DNA of 39,515 nt from Candidatus Obscuribacterales bacterium (GTDB taxonomy: Bacteria > Cyanobacteriota > Vampirovibrionia > Obscuribacterales > Obscuribacteraceae): contig JAIEQI010000208.1 in the NCBI GenBank assembly GCA_019747875.1, positions 1 to 39,515 of the forward strand. The letters run 5' to 3'. Position numbers and translations under genes: made by a program. The first letter of the stretch is position 1. Every line of letters begins with the position of its first letter. Under the pieces are notes generated by a model. That model was not told the origin of the DNA. It searched no databases and saw nothing but the letters and a program-made list of their open reading frames with translations. Positions 31,312 through 39,515 of the stretch are shown here, one piece after another.

Positions 31312-32777
31312 TGTCTAGTTCAATCATTAGTGATCTCGTCAGGAAATTCACACCAAGAGATGAACAGCTCTCTCGGCGCGAAATGTTGAAAGGTCTGATG
31401 GCAAGTGCAGCGGGCTTGATGCTGAGTTACAACTGCGCGGGAGCATCGGCAAGTAACGGCAAGCGCATCATTATAGTCGGCGCTGGGTTCGCTGGACTTG
31501 CCGCCGCCTACGAACTCAGTTCCGCCGGATATGAAGTTACTGTTGTTGAAGCTCGTGATCGCGTTGGCGGTCGAGTTCACACGCTTTATGATTTCATTCC
31601 GGGCAAGACAGTTGAAGCGGGAGCAGAGCTTATCGGCGCCAATCATCCAACCTGGCAGGCCTACGCAAAAATGTTCAAGCTCGAAATGCTTGAGCGTACT
31701 CATTATCCTGATAACGAAAAGCCGACTTTTCTGCAAGGGAAGTTGTTGACTCCGAAGCAGACGCAGGGTCTGTGGGAAGAGGTGGACCAATATCTAGACA
31801 AGTACAATTCACTTGCTATGAAGGTCGATGCTTTCCAACCGTGGAAAAGTCCTGATGCACAGAAGCTCGACAACAAAACTGTGGACAATTGGATTGACGA
31901 AATGGATTGCTCGCAAATGTGCAAGCTTGCGATCAGGCTTACAGAATCGTCCGATTCGAATAATCCTGGTTGGGATAGTTTGTTAGGTCGCCTGGCCACC
32001 ATTAAAGGTGGCGGTGTCGAGAAGTATTGGACTGAATCGGAGGTTTATCGTTGCAAGGGCGGCAATCAACTCTTAGCTGAGAAATTAGCTGACGCAATCG
32101 GACGCACAAAGATCATTTTAGAGACGCCGGTGATGGACATCGATATCGAAGAAAAATCGGTTTTCGTTACGCTTGCAAATGGTACCGTCATTCGAGGTGA
32201 CGATGTGATTCTGGCTATTCCGCCTGGCACCTGGAAGCGAATTACCTTCACGCCTCCCTTGCCGCCGCAGTTGAGTCCACAGATGGCTAATCAGGTCAAA
32301 TTGCTCTCTGAAGTGCACAGCAGATTTTGGGAGAAAGACAAATTGTCTCCAAATTCATTGAGTGATGGTCCGGCTGCTGAAACCTGGGATGCAACCGACA
32401 AACAGTCAGGCGACGGGCACGCTTGTCTTACAGTCTTTGCAGGAGGCAACGCTGCTGATCAAGGACGCGCCTGGCCCTCAGATCAAAGAATTGCTCACTA
32501 TGCGCTTGAAGTTGAGCGCATCTTCCCCACATTCACGCAAAATTTCATCAAAGCAAGGTTTATTGATTGGCCGTCAGATCCCTGGGCACAGGCCGGTTAT
32601 TCTTCACCAGCTCCTGGTCAAATCATGATCTTCGGTCCCATTCTCTACGCCGGACTTGGGCGCTTGCATTTTGCTGGAGAACACACTAGTTTTGCTTTCG
32701 GCGGCTATATGGAAGGCGCACTACACTCTGGTGCGACGCTTGCTAAGCGAATCGCGCAAAGAGACGGAATTAAGTAG
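31311..32777 (+). CDS. Tat-exported flavin monoamine oxidase
   Basis: 488 residues. The N-terminus has a twin-arginine motif SRREMLKG (R22/R23) followed by a hydrophobic ASAAGLMLSY stretch, so the folded FAD enzyme is probably exported by Tat. The FAD Rossmann motif is IIIVGAGFAGLAAAYEL (53-69), followed by EARDRVGGRV. The C-terminal FAD-contacting motif is LHFAGEHTSFAFGGYMEGALHSG. This is the pattern of MAO/polyamine oxidase-type enzymes that oxidise amines to imines with hydrogen peroxide release. It is translationally coupled to the MFS gene. Its end overlaps by eight bases the end of the convergent MFS gene on the minus strand. Substrate not deducible. Confidence 0.88.
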   Translation: MSSSIISDLVRKFTPRDEQLSRREMLKGLMASAAGLMLSYNCAGASASNGKRIIIVGAGFAGLAAAYELSSAGYEVTVVEARDRVGGRVHTLYDFIPGKTVEAGAELIGANHPTWQAYAKMFKLEMLERTHYPDNEKPTFLQGKLLTPKQTQGLWEEVDQYLDKYNSLAMKVDAFQPWKSPDAQKLDNKTVDNWIDEMDCSQMCKLAIRLTESSDSNNPGWDSLLGRLATIKGGGVEKYWTESEVYRCKGGNQLLAEKLADAIGRTKIILETPVMDIDIEEKSVFVTLANGTVIRGDDVILAIPPGTWKRITFTPPLPPQLSPQMANQVKLLSEVHSRFWEKDKLSPNSLSDGPAAETWDATDKQSGDGHACLTVFAGGNAADQGRAWPSDQRIAHYALEVERIFPTFTQNFIKARFIDWPSDPWAQAGYSSPAPGQIMIFGPILYAGLGRLHFAGEHTSFAFGGYMEGALHSGATLAKRIAQRDGIK

Positions 32778-33942
32778 CGCTCTTATGTGTTGCGCGCAAA
32801 TATACCACAAGCGGCAACATCAAGAAGGGGGCGCTTGCGGAAATGGCTAGCCCATAATGCAAGTCTGACTTGTCTGCAATGACGCCCACTAGCCACGGCA
32901 TGAAAATGCCACCGGCATTTCCAAAAGCGGCGAGGGCACCAAACATAGTGGCACCACCGTTGGGGAACTTGTCGGCGGTTACGGCAAGCATCGTTGGCCA
33001 GAGGCAGCTGCCCGTGAGACCAGCCATCACGCAAGCTATAAGTGCGCAGATGCCATTTGGACAAAATGATCCGATCAAGAACAGTAAGACCGAAAGTCCG
33101 CATCCCCAAGCCATTATTACGAAGGAATCAACTTTCTTGCTTAAGGCGCCGATTCCCATCCGCCCAATCGCCATCGCTACCGAGAAGCAAAAGAGGCCTG
33201 CAGCAGCAACCCACTGAGGAAATTTCAATGAAAGCTCTGCATATGCAGGAAGCCATTGCGCCATTCCCAGTTCGGTTGCACCGCCTAAAAATATGGCGAC
33301 CAGTGAACCTATGAACCAGGGGTTGAGGCACAAGGTACTTAAAGGAGTTCGCTCGGTTTCCTCTTCCGTTAGATCCGGAAATTTCTGTGCAAGGAAAGCG
33401 AAAGATAGCAATGCTGGAAGAATGATCAGTAGTAGGCAGGCGCTCCTCCAGGATATTCCAAATTGAAGGGCGGCGCTGCCTGCCAATACGGTCAATGTTG
33501 CCCCAACGCAGTAGAATGAGTGGAGCCAATTCATGGAGCCCGTGCGCTCATCCGGATTCAACGCGGATACTACTGGACTTAATACCATGTCCAGGGTTCC
33601 CGCACCTAAACCAAGCAGAAAGTTCGCGCAGAGCAATATTTCATATGTCGGCGACCATGCTGTTACGACCAAGCCGGCCACGAGCAAGATATTGCCGGCA
33701 ATGGCAAACAATTTAGCACCGAAACGATCAGCAAGTGGTCCCGTAATGAAGATGCTTGCCACCAGACCGATAAAAGTGACCGAGCCAATTCGACCAAGTT
33801 GCTCTTGTGTAAGTCCTGTCCCTTGAGTGCCTGGGAACGCGTGTTGTATTGTCACAAGAAAAATTGGCAGCAAATTTATGCCGATCGCAAGGCTCATCAT
33901 TGCGGCATAACAAAGGTTTGTTAGCAAGCGGGATGAGTTCAT
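32770..33942 (-). CDS. MFS transporter, FHS (fucose permease-like) type
   Basis: 390 residues, about 12 TM segments. Features are GPLADRFGAKLFAIAGN (loop 2-3), NFLLGLGAGTLDMVLSPVVSALNP in TM4, and in the second half TGSCLWPTMLAVTADKFPNGGATMFG plus GNAGGIFMPWLVGVIAD. These resemble the fucose/galactose/hexuronate permeases of the FHS family. It lies 34 bases downstream of a HAD phosphatase gene and near a D-lyxose isomerase, so a sugar is the likely cargo. No clear ribosome site precedes the ATG at 33942. Confidence 0.78.
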   Translation of the reverse strand: MNSSRLLTNLCYAAMMSLAIGINLLPIFLVTIQHAFPGTQGTGLTQEQLGRIGSVTFIGLVASIFITGPLADRFGAKLFAIAGNILLVAGLVVTAWSPTYEILLCANFLLGLGAGTLDMVLSPVVSALNPDERTGSMNWLHSFYCVGATLTVLAGSAALQFGISWRSACLLLIILPALLSFAFLAQKFPDLTEEETERTPLSTLCLNPWFIGSLVAIFLGGATELGMAQWLPAYAELSLKFPQWVAAAGLFCFSVAMAIGRMGIGALSKKVDSFVIMAWGCGLSVLLFLIGSFCPNGICALIACVMAGLTGSCLWPTMLAVTADKFPNGGATMFGALAAFGNAGGIFMPWLVGVIADKSDLHYGLAISASAPFLMLPLVVYLRATHKSAT

Positions 33943-33976
33943 AGAATTAGTTGGCTATCGGCATTCGTGCGGGAGT

Positions 33977-34663
33977 TTATCGACATTCTTGAGTTGCCAG
34001 AGCCGGGCAATGGTGCTCTAGCCAATCACGAACTTCAAGCAGCGAGTTGAAAACTCCTTCTGCGATTTTTCTTGATTCATCAGAAGCCGGCAACATATCT
34101 GGAACCAGGCAAGAGCGCATGCCGCCAGCCTTTGCCGCCAGCAGTCCACTATGTGCATCCTCAAGGACAAGGCAATCTGCCGGTGCCACACCGAGTGCTT
34201 CTTGCGCTTTTATGAATGTGTCTGGATGCGGTTTGCCTCGTTCGACCATGTCACCGCCGACGATGGCTTGAATGTATTGATCTATTTCGTGTTTCTCGAG
34301 CCGCTTTTTAGCTTCCAGGTGAACGGTGGAAGTACCGAGCGCGCACGGGATATTGTTTTCCTTCGCCCAGCTCAAGAGTTCCTTTACACCGATCTTCAGA
34401 GCAAATCCTTCGGTCTCATGTAGCTTTTCATATCTGGCAGCGGCCGTTGTATGAAATGCGGCTTTGTCGAAACCAGATCCGAATGATTGATGGAGAACCT
34501 CTTCTGCATCAGCGACTGTTATTCCAATCAGCTTGAGATAGAGAGTATCTGTAAGATCAAATCCCATCTCTTTTGCGACTTCACTCCACGAGCGCTTATA
34601 CAAGCCTTCGGTGTCAAGCAACAATCCGTCCATATCGAAAATAAGTGCTTTTGGTCTTGCCAT
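33977..34663 (-). CDS. HAD-superfamily phosphatase/phosphomutase (subfamily IA, beta-PGM-like)
   Basis: 228 residues from the ATG at 34663 (an in-frame TTG five codons earlier is less likely). HAD motifs in order: FDMDGLLLDTEG with nucleophile Asp10 and acid/base Asp12, LGTSTVHLEAKKRL (motif II Thr/Ser), GKPHPDTF (motif III Lys), and LVLEDAHSGLLAAKAGGM (motif IV). A helical cap follows the first motif, as in sugar-phosphate phosphatases and beta-phosphoglucomutase. It probably acts on a phosphorylated sugar given its neighbours. Confidence 0.85.
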   Translation of the reverse strand: MARPKALIFDMDGLLLDTEGLYKRSWSEVAKEMGFDLTDTLYLKLIGITVADAEEVLHQSFGSGFDKAAFHTTAAARYEKLHETEGFALKIGVKELLSWAKENNIPCALGTSTVHLEAKKRLEKHEIDQYIQAIVGGDMVERGKPHPDTFIKAQEALGVAPADCLVLEDAHSGLLAAKAGGMRSCLVPDMLPASDESRKIAEGVFNSLLEVRDWLEHHCPALATQECR

Positions 34664-34724
34664 GTTTCTATATCTCAAGCTTAGTGTGGAACTTTAGTGG
34701 ATCCGCTATTTTATGCGGAACTTC

Positions 34725-35285
34725 TTAAACAGGGACAGCCACCTTTTCGTCAGCTTCCGGAGCCTGGAAAATGTCTACCTTCGGGTTGGCGAAGATATTG
34801 TCTGTTTCTTCATTGCAAAAGGTGCTGACTTCGCCAATCAGAGCGTATCCGCCTGTCGGTGCGAATTCATGAAATATGCCTGATGTCAAAGTGATTCTGC
34901 TGCCGGCGTGCAATTCAAAAGGAACACCTGATTGATGCTCTTCCATTTTGCGATTGATTTTGACTTGTACGCTGCCTTTTACTTCGCCTTCGTTTGGATT
35001 CTTTGCCCAAAGTGTGATGCGTAGTTTTCCGTAGCGGACAATGATGTCTTCTTTCTTTTCGTAGTGAGTATGCGCAGGTGTGACCATACCTTCGCGTGCG
35101 TACATGATTTTTTCGCAGTACTCAGGTTCATTTGCAAGAAGAACCTCAACCAATCCGGTCTTTCGATAATCGCCCAGACCAAAATCGGTGGCTGACCATT
35201 CGGGCTGAGGCGGAAGCACCCAGTTGTGCTTCTTCATAGCATCGGCTGCTTCCTTCAATAGTTCGTTTATCTCACTTTGCTTCAT
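34725..35285 (-). CDS. D-lyxose isomerase (cupin, D-lyxose ketol-isomerase)
   Basis: 186 residues. A metal-binding cupin core with PAHTHYEKKEDIIVRYGKL (H72, H74, E79 as likely ligands) and SGIFHEFAP (H139), then GEVSTFCNEETDNIF, the signature of D-lyxose isomerase. Family members interconvert D-lyxose/D-xylulose and D-mannose/D-fructose using Mn2+. GGAG lies six bases before the ATG. Flanked by a HAD phosphatase and a class I aldolase, it forms a small sugar-catabolism set. Confidence 0.88.
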   Translation of the reverse strand: MKQSEINELLKEAADAMKKHNWVLPPQPEWSATDFGLGDYRKTGLVEVLLANEPEYCEKIMYAREGMVTPAHTHYEKKEDIIVRYGKLRITLWAKNPNEGEVKGSVQVKINRKMEEHQSGVPFELHAGSRITLTSGIFHEFAPTGGYALIGEVSTFCNEETDNIFANPKVDIFQAPEADEKVAVPV

Positions 35286-35327
35286 TTCTTACTCCGCTAT
35301 TGAATCAAGTGTGTGATCAATTATTTG

Positions 35328-35365
35328 CGGAAAAGCACAGCTGTTTTTTTTGCTGTGCTTTTCCG
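35328..35365. terminator. strong bidirectional-type hairpin terminator
   Basis: A perfect 14-bp stem, CGGAAAAGCACAGC (35328-35341) with GCTGTGCTTTTCCG (35352-35365), around a 10-base T-rich loop. A-rich and T-rich edges flank the GC core on both strands. It lies 16 bases past the stop of the aldolase gene on the minus strand and before the lyxose isomerase, so it separates or attenuates the two. Confidence 0.82.
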
Positions 35366-35381
35366 TCAGTTTTTCCTGGTG

Positions 35382-36230
35382 TTAGCGGGCGCCAGCGCCC
35401 ACTTCTGATCTGATGTGGCTTATGGCTGCCTTGGCTGTTTGACCTTCATGAAGAACGGCCTGTAATGCGCGCGTCATTCCTTTAGGATCGTTATGTTGAA
35501 TTACGTTTCTGCCGTAGATGATGCCGGCGACGTTTTGTCCGACTAGTTTTTCTGTATGCTCAAGTACTTCTTTGTCTGACGCTCGCCCGCCACCGCGTAC
35601 GGTGACTGGTACGCCGGATGCAGCTTCGATGACGCGGTGGAATTCTTCTTCCGGTTCGGTCGAGTCGGTCTTGATCAAGTCAGCGCCGAGTTCAGCGGCC
35701 ATACGAGCCAGCGTGACAACTTTGGCTGGATCAAGATCGCCTTCCATTCCGTTCTTCGTTTTCTTGAATGATAGTGGCTCCACGCCCATAGGCATTCCAT
35801 ATCGATCACATTCATTCTTTGCTTTGAGAATATTACGGACGCACTGATTGAGCATGTCCGGATAATCTTCGACTTGCAAGAGATTTAACAAGATGCAAGC
35901 GGCATCCAAGCGGACTGCCATCTCGACTACTCTCTCGTAGGCCTCACAAAATAATCTTGATGACGGCAACACGTCATTGTAGAAGTTGGCAGTATCAGCT
36001 CGAAGCATGAGCGCTGGTTTGGCTCGACCTGCAACCTTTTGCAAATGTACTGCTTCTCCCGGAGATAGGAGAATTGCATCAGGATTGGCGTCTACAAGGG
36101 TTTGAACAACTTTTTCCATGTTCTCTATGCCAGAGAGAAATGCTGCGTTATTGAACAACGCATGGTCGACAGCGACGACCAATGTGCGCTTCGACTGAGG
36201 ATGAAAGAGACGATTCAGGCGGTACATCAT
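35382..36230 (-). CDS. DhnA-type class I aldolase (FbaB/LsrF-like)
   Basis: 282 residues from ATG 36230, with GGAG nine bases upstream; the longer in-frame GTG start has no ribosome site. TIM-barrel aldolase with VVAVDHALF near the N-terminus, ELGADLIKTDST with Lys187 as the Schiff-base lysine, VRGGGRASDKEVLEH (phosphate-binding loop) and GIIYGRNVIQHNDP. These match the archaeal-type/class I fructose-bisphosphate aldolase and LsrF family. The carbon substrate is uncertain: fructose-1,6-bisphosphate or a related ketose phosphate. Confidence 0.83.
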   Translation of the reverse strand: MMYRLNRLFHPQSKRTLVVAVDHALFNNAAFLSGIENMEKVVQTLVDANPDAILLSPGEAVHLQKVAGRAKPALMLRADTANFYNDVLPSSRLFCEAYERVVEMAVRLDAACILLNLLQVEDYPDMLNQCVRNILKAKNECDRYGMPMGVEPLSFKKTKNGMEGDLDPAKVVTLARMAAELGADLIKTDSTEPEEEFHRVIEAASGVPVTVRGGGRASDKEVLEHTEKLVGQNVAGIIYGRNVIQHNDPKGMTRALQAVLHEGQTAKAAISHIRSEVGAGAR

Positions 36231-36390
36231 TGGACTGTTCTCCGTGTGTTTTGAGACGTGTGACAACGTTTCTCCCACTTATGGAGAAACAGGGCTTCCG
36301 ATCTTAACATGCGCTATCCAAAACCGATCGCTTGAATATGCAAGATCTCTCTGTTGAAAGCTGATCTTTGCCTGTCATGGCTATAGAAAC

Positions 36391-36419
36391 TTGATCCCAC
36401 CGCGGGGGCGGTATATGAT
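36391..36419 (+). promoter_or_regulatory. sigma70-type promoter of the Rieske oxygenase gene
   Basis: TTGATC (36391-36396, four of six) and TATGAT (36414-36419, five of six) with 17-base spacing. It leaves a leader of about 58 bases before the ATG at 36484. Confidence 0.65.
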
Positions 36420-36483
36420 CGTCCGGGGCTGGGCATCAGGCTGTGCTTGACTACTGTTTCGGCGAACAAGAGGAATACCAACC

Positions 36484-37590
36484 ATGCAAACGATCAAAAG
36501 AGCAAGTGATTTACTCGAAGCATTAGATCGTGGCGAATCGCTTCCCGCGAGTTGGTATACAGATCCATCGATCACCGAGCAGGAAATACAAAAGATTTTT
36601 CGCAAAACGTGGCAATACATGGGTCCTTTGCAGCAACTGAAGGACCTGGGAGATTTCATTACTGGTTACGTTGGCGAAATTCCTGTTGTTGTAATTAGAA
36701 ATCAGAACGGACTTGAAGGCTTTGTCAATGTGTGCCGGCATCGCCGTCACGAGGTCATGAAAGGCTGTGGAAATTCAAAGATTATGCAATGCCGTTATCA
36801 CGCCTGGACTTACGATTTAACAGGACAATTGAAGGCCGCACCAAGATCTGATCGCGAACCCAATTTTTGTCTCGATGATTATCCGCTTCTCTCCATCAAA
36901 GTTGATACGCTCGGTCCCTGGGTGTTCGCGAACGCCGATGAAAATGCCAAGCCGATCGCCGAATACTATGGTAAAGCCTTGGAGATCATGAAGGAATCCG
37001 GACTTGATTTAGATTCGTTGGAGCTATGGGGTAGAGGTGACTGGGAGTCTGAAGCCAACTGGAAGACAATGCTGGAGAATTACCTTGAGTGTTATCACTG
37101 CGCCGTCGCTCATCCGGGATTCTCGGCAGCAATCGACGTGGATCAAGACAGCTACAAGCTGACTCCTTATGAGTGGTTCTCGAGTCAAGTGGGGCATGTT
37201 CGGGAATCTGCTTTGGAAGGCAATTCGAAGGTGAAAATATACGACGCAAAGGGTTCTGTGAAGCAAGCCCAGTATCATTTGCTCTGGCCTAATTTCACCA
37301 TTAACATCAATCCAGGTTTTCCCAATCTTTCAATAGATGTCTGGTGTCCGAACGGACCTAACAAATCGAAAGGTTTTTCGGAGCAATATTTTGGACCAGG
37401 TGTAGACAAGAAGTGGGCCGAAGAATTGATTGAATTCAACGTAGAAGTTGGTCTTGAAGATGACGTACTTACCAATTCGGTTCAGCGAGGGCTGATTGGT
37501 GGCATTCCAGCCGTTGGACGCTTCCTAACGACAAGCGAAGGACTTTGTGGGCACTTCCAGAAGCTGGTTGTCAAAGCACTTTCTGACTGA
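36484..37590 (+). CDS. Rieske non-haem iron oxygenase, alpha subunit
   Basis: 368 residues. The Rieske [2Fe-2S] domain has C84-x-H86 (VCRHRRHE) and C103-x2-H106 (MQCRYHAW). The catalytic domain has ENYLECYHCAVAHPGF, giving the mononuclear iron ligands H205 and H210; the carboxylate ligand should come from the C-terminal part. The overall style resembles choline/carnitine/glycine-betaine monooxygenases more than bacterial benzoate dioxygenases. AGAGGA lies nine bases before the ATG. No reductase or ferredoxin is adjacent, so electrons must come from a distant partner. The substrate is not deducible; a quaternary amine would fit the nearby amine genes (inference). Confidence 0.87.
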   Translation: MQTIKRASDLLEALDRGESLPASWYTDPSITEQEIQKIFRKTWQYMGPLQQLKDLGDFITGYVGEIPVVVIRNQNGLEGFVNVCRHRRHEVMKGCGNSKIMQCRYHAWTYDLTGQLKAAPRSDREPNFCLDDYPLLSIKVDTLGPWVFANADENAKPIAEYYGKALEIMKESGLDLDSLELWGRGDWESEANWKTMLENYLECYHCAVAHPGFSAAIDVDQDSYKLTPYEWFSSQVGHVRESALEGNSKVKIYDAKGSVKQAQYHLLWPNFTININPGFPNLSIDVWCPNGPNKSKGFSEQYFGPGVDKKWAEELIEFNVEVGLEDDVLTNSVQRGLIGGIPAVGRFLTTSEGLCGHFQKLVVKALSD

Positions 37591-37657
37591 TGCAAGCTGC
37601 AAACAAAGGGAGGCTGAGGCGGCATCGTCTCTCGTGATAGATCGGATTAAATCGTTG

Positions 37658-39343
37658 ATGATACAAGAAAAAGCAATGCCACAGATTGCGGTTTTGAAGA
37701 AAGTCGTATTGGTATTGCTTTCCTTCCAATTGTTGGCGTTCCCTCTGACTGCGTATTCGGAAGAGATCACGCCCGATGAGCAACGAATTGAATCTTTGTC
37801 GTATCAGATTCTGCATAAAGAGATAGACTTCGAGCGATTCTATCTACAGTACCGTGTCGATGGAACCAGAGAACCAAAGTGGCGCCGTCTACGGTACTAT
37901 GCGTTGCAGGTTGGTGCGACGTCCACGGCAATGGCTTGCAACATCATTTTTACGAAACTCTCCAAGGAGGGACTAAAGGCTCCAGGTGTTCAGAACTTCG
38001 GCAAAGCAGATGCAGACACAGACGATGAACCTGATAGTCCGGAGGAAGCTGCACGTTCTGTAGAAGTCGAAGAAGTGGCGGAGCCCGAGCAACCGTCAGG
38101 AAGCAATGATGCTGCTGGCGGTCCACGTGCGCTGCCTCGAAGATCGACAACTAATCGCATAACGTCAGGAACAGCAAATCGAATAACACCAAATCAAAGT
38201 TCGGAAGACTCGTCCGAACCAGATACCAATGGACAGGTGAGGGCGGCTTTTGTAATGAATACTATCTCCACCTGTCTCGATGGAGCAAGCAACGCGATTG
38301 AACTGAGTTCAGGTATTTATACTTGGCTGAAAAACAAAAAGAATAAGACAGATCCAGCTTCGACTGTGAAGAAGGTTATTGCTCGCATTAAGGAGATCGA
38401 TCAACTTATTGCAGAGCGTGAAAGCCTTGTCCAAAAAAATCCAGACTTACCGGCGGCGTCGATTCACCGAGCAGAGGGGCGGGTTCTCAAAACATTTAGA
38501 GATTGGTGTTTATCTGAGTTCGCTGATGTTTATGCAGAGGTTAAGTCGACTCATTCATCATGCAATGTTTATTACGCTTTGGCTCTTGCGGCTGATGGCA
38601 TGTACCTTGCGGGCTCGGTTTTAGGATTGAAAGCTCTCAGAGCAGGTAAGGAAAATCTGAATGGACCGGCTATCACTAATTCCATCGTCGGCGACAGCTT
38701 AGCTGTATCAAGTGTGCCAGTCAGTACAGTCGCGGCTAAGTTGCTCTACAAGTATCATCGCAATAAATTAGAGGACAAGCTGAAGCAAGAACTTGGACAG
38801 ATTGAAGGTGATGCAAAGGCTGCGATGGCTGAACTAAACAAGGAAATTCTTTCAGCTGATGTCAGCGCGCTCCGCAGAGCCAGATCTGTGCGAGAACGTG
38901 CGTCCGCATATCTGCTTTGGGCCGGGCGCTATGATCGGTATATCGATAGAGAATTGGACGAGTTAAGACACCAGGGCAGAGTTGCTCTGCAAGGAGAGCT
39001 CTCGGGTCCGATGATCTCAGGCTCATACCTGGCCACGGATATCTTGGCGGCAATCGGCTTCTATAAATTTCCAAATGATGCTCGCCGCGCTTCAGCTCTT
39101 TCTTACGCTGGAAGCATCACAAGCATTTCAGCAAACTCCGCCTCACTTTTCCTGACAAACTACAACATGGTCAGCGAAATCATGCACCGCCGCAAGTTAA
39201 GGAAGAAGGGACTGCTTCCGGAGCAGTTGCTGGCAGATCGGTTCAAAACACTCGATCAGCTAGATTCTCTAATCCGACCGCTTGCTGCTAAGCCGTCGCT
39301 TCCTGCCAAGTTAAGCAACCCAACTGCGACCAAATCGATGTAG
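37658..39343 (+). CDS. exported hypothetical protein
   Basis: 561 residues from ATG 37658; a second in-frame ATG is at 37676. The frame is open further upstream into the Rieske gene, but the signal peptide decides the start: Lys-containing n-region, VVLVLLSFQLLAFPLT core, AYS-EE cleavage-like site. After it come several long, mildly hydrophobic helices (ALQVGATSTAMACNIIF, YYALALAADGMYLAGSVLGL, SYLATDILAAIGFYKF, LSYAGSITSISANSASLFL). They are interrupted by a disordered Glu/Ser/Pro/Asn segment (mature residues ~100-190) and a coiled helix (KKVIARIKEIDQLIAERESL). It probably lies in the envelope, perhaps membrane-inserted. It starts 67 bases after the Rieske gene with no terminator between. No family recognised. 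Confidence 0.7.
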   Translation: MIQEKAMPQIAVLKKVVLVLLSFQLLAFPLTAYSEEITPDEQRIESLSYQILHKEIDFERFYLQYRVDGTREPKWRRLRYYALQVGATSTAMACNIIFTKLSKEGLKAPGVQNFGKADADTDDEPDSPEEAARSVEVEEVAEPEQPSGSNDAAGGPRALPRRSTTNRITSGTANRITPNQSSEDSSEPDTNGQVRAAFVMNTISTCLDGASNAIELSSGIYTWLKNKKNKTDPASTVKKVIARIKEIDQLIAERESLVQKNPDLPAASIHRAEGRVLKTFRDWCLSEFADVYAEVKSTHSSCNVYYALALAADGMYLAGSVLGLKALRAGKENLNGPAITNSIVGDSLAVSSVPVSTVAAKLLYKYHRNKLEDKLKQELGQIEGDAKAAMAELNKEILSADVSALRRARSVRERASAYLLWAGRYDRYIDRELDELRHQGRVALQGELSGPMISGSYLATDILAAIGFYKFPNDARRASALSYAGSITSISANSASLFLTNYNMVSEIMHRRKLRKKGLLPEQLLADRFKTLDQLDSLIRPLAAKPSLPAKLSNPTATKSM

Positions 39344-39393
39344 GAAGACTCTTGTAAGAGAAGTGTGACGGAAATGCCGATTCTGTCAGCGTA

Positions 39394-39463
39394 GGGCGAT
39401 GCCATGCATCGCCCGAAAGAGCGAATCGCTCTCAAAAGAAATAGAAGCCGGCAAGATGCCCAA
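39394..39463 (-). repeat. palindromic repeat element (same family as 18064-18312)
   Basis: Hairpin GGGCGATGC-CAT-GCATCGCCC (39394-39414), then an inverted linker whose reverse complement reads TTTTGAGAGCGATTCGCTC, then GCCGGCAAGATGCCC. On the minus strand the order and sequence match the elements at 18125-18165 and 18251-18302. It may also end transcription of the gene that stops at 39343. Confidence 0.7.
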
Positions 39464-39515
39464 TACCATTAATTTAGCCCACTTTTAAACCATACCAAAA
39501 GATCTCATACCAAGC

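Overview
The window looks like chromosomal DNA of a mid-GC, Gram-negative-type bacterium. Genes are mostly start-to-stop complete, with GGAG-type ribosome sites and sigma70-like promoters. The mix of very large low-complexity proteins, zinc-ribbon/FtsK-TraD-like ATPases, SelA and amine oxidases makes me think of an uncultured lineage such as Obscuribacterales (Melainabacteria/Vampirovibrionia). That placement is inference from gene style only, not from a marker gene.

Layout. 1-700: three tRNAs on the minus strand (Thr-TGT, Tyr-GTA, Thr-GGT) behind a clear promoter, with degenerate repeats in the spacer. 745-4676: housekeeping and small genes, namely an RlmB-type rRNA 2'-O-methyltransferase, a small membrane protein, a 100-bp tandem repeat, a small helix-turn-helix protein, selenocysteine synthase selA and a one-TM small protein.

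4776-26568 is the most unusual part. A 750-aa Pro/Gln-rich coiled-coil protein is divergent from three consecutive large P-loop ATPase genes. Two of these are paralogous TraD/VirD4-like proteins with the plan zinc ribbon, disordered region, TM, extracytoplasmic beta domain, TM, ATPase. The third is a soluble HerA/DUF87-type ATPase with two CX2CX3C motifs. Convergent to them is a giant gene (about 2751 aa) of repeat-rich, disordered sequence ending in two LysM domains. No canonical type IV secretion scaffold gene is visible, so I propose this block as an undescribed envelope-associated ATPase system. The function is not known.

27157-32777: a small hypothetical gene, then an amine-handling block. 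A secreted copper amine oxidase is divergent from an SLC18/VMAT-like MFS transporter, which is translationally coupled to a Tat-exported flavin amine oxidase. 32770-36230 (minus): a sugar block with an FHS-type MFS transporter, a HAD phosphatase, a D-lyxose isomerase and a DhnA-type class I aldolase, with a strong terminator between the last two. 36391-39343 (plus): a promoter, a Rieske non-haem iron oxygenase alpha subunit and an unknown exported protein. The right edge holds a copy of the same palindromic repeat family found at 18064-18312.
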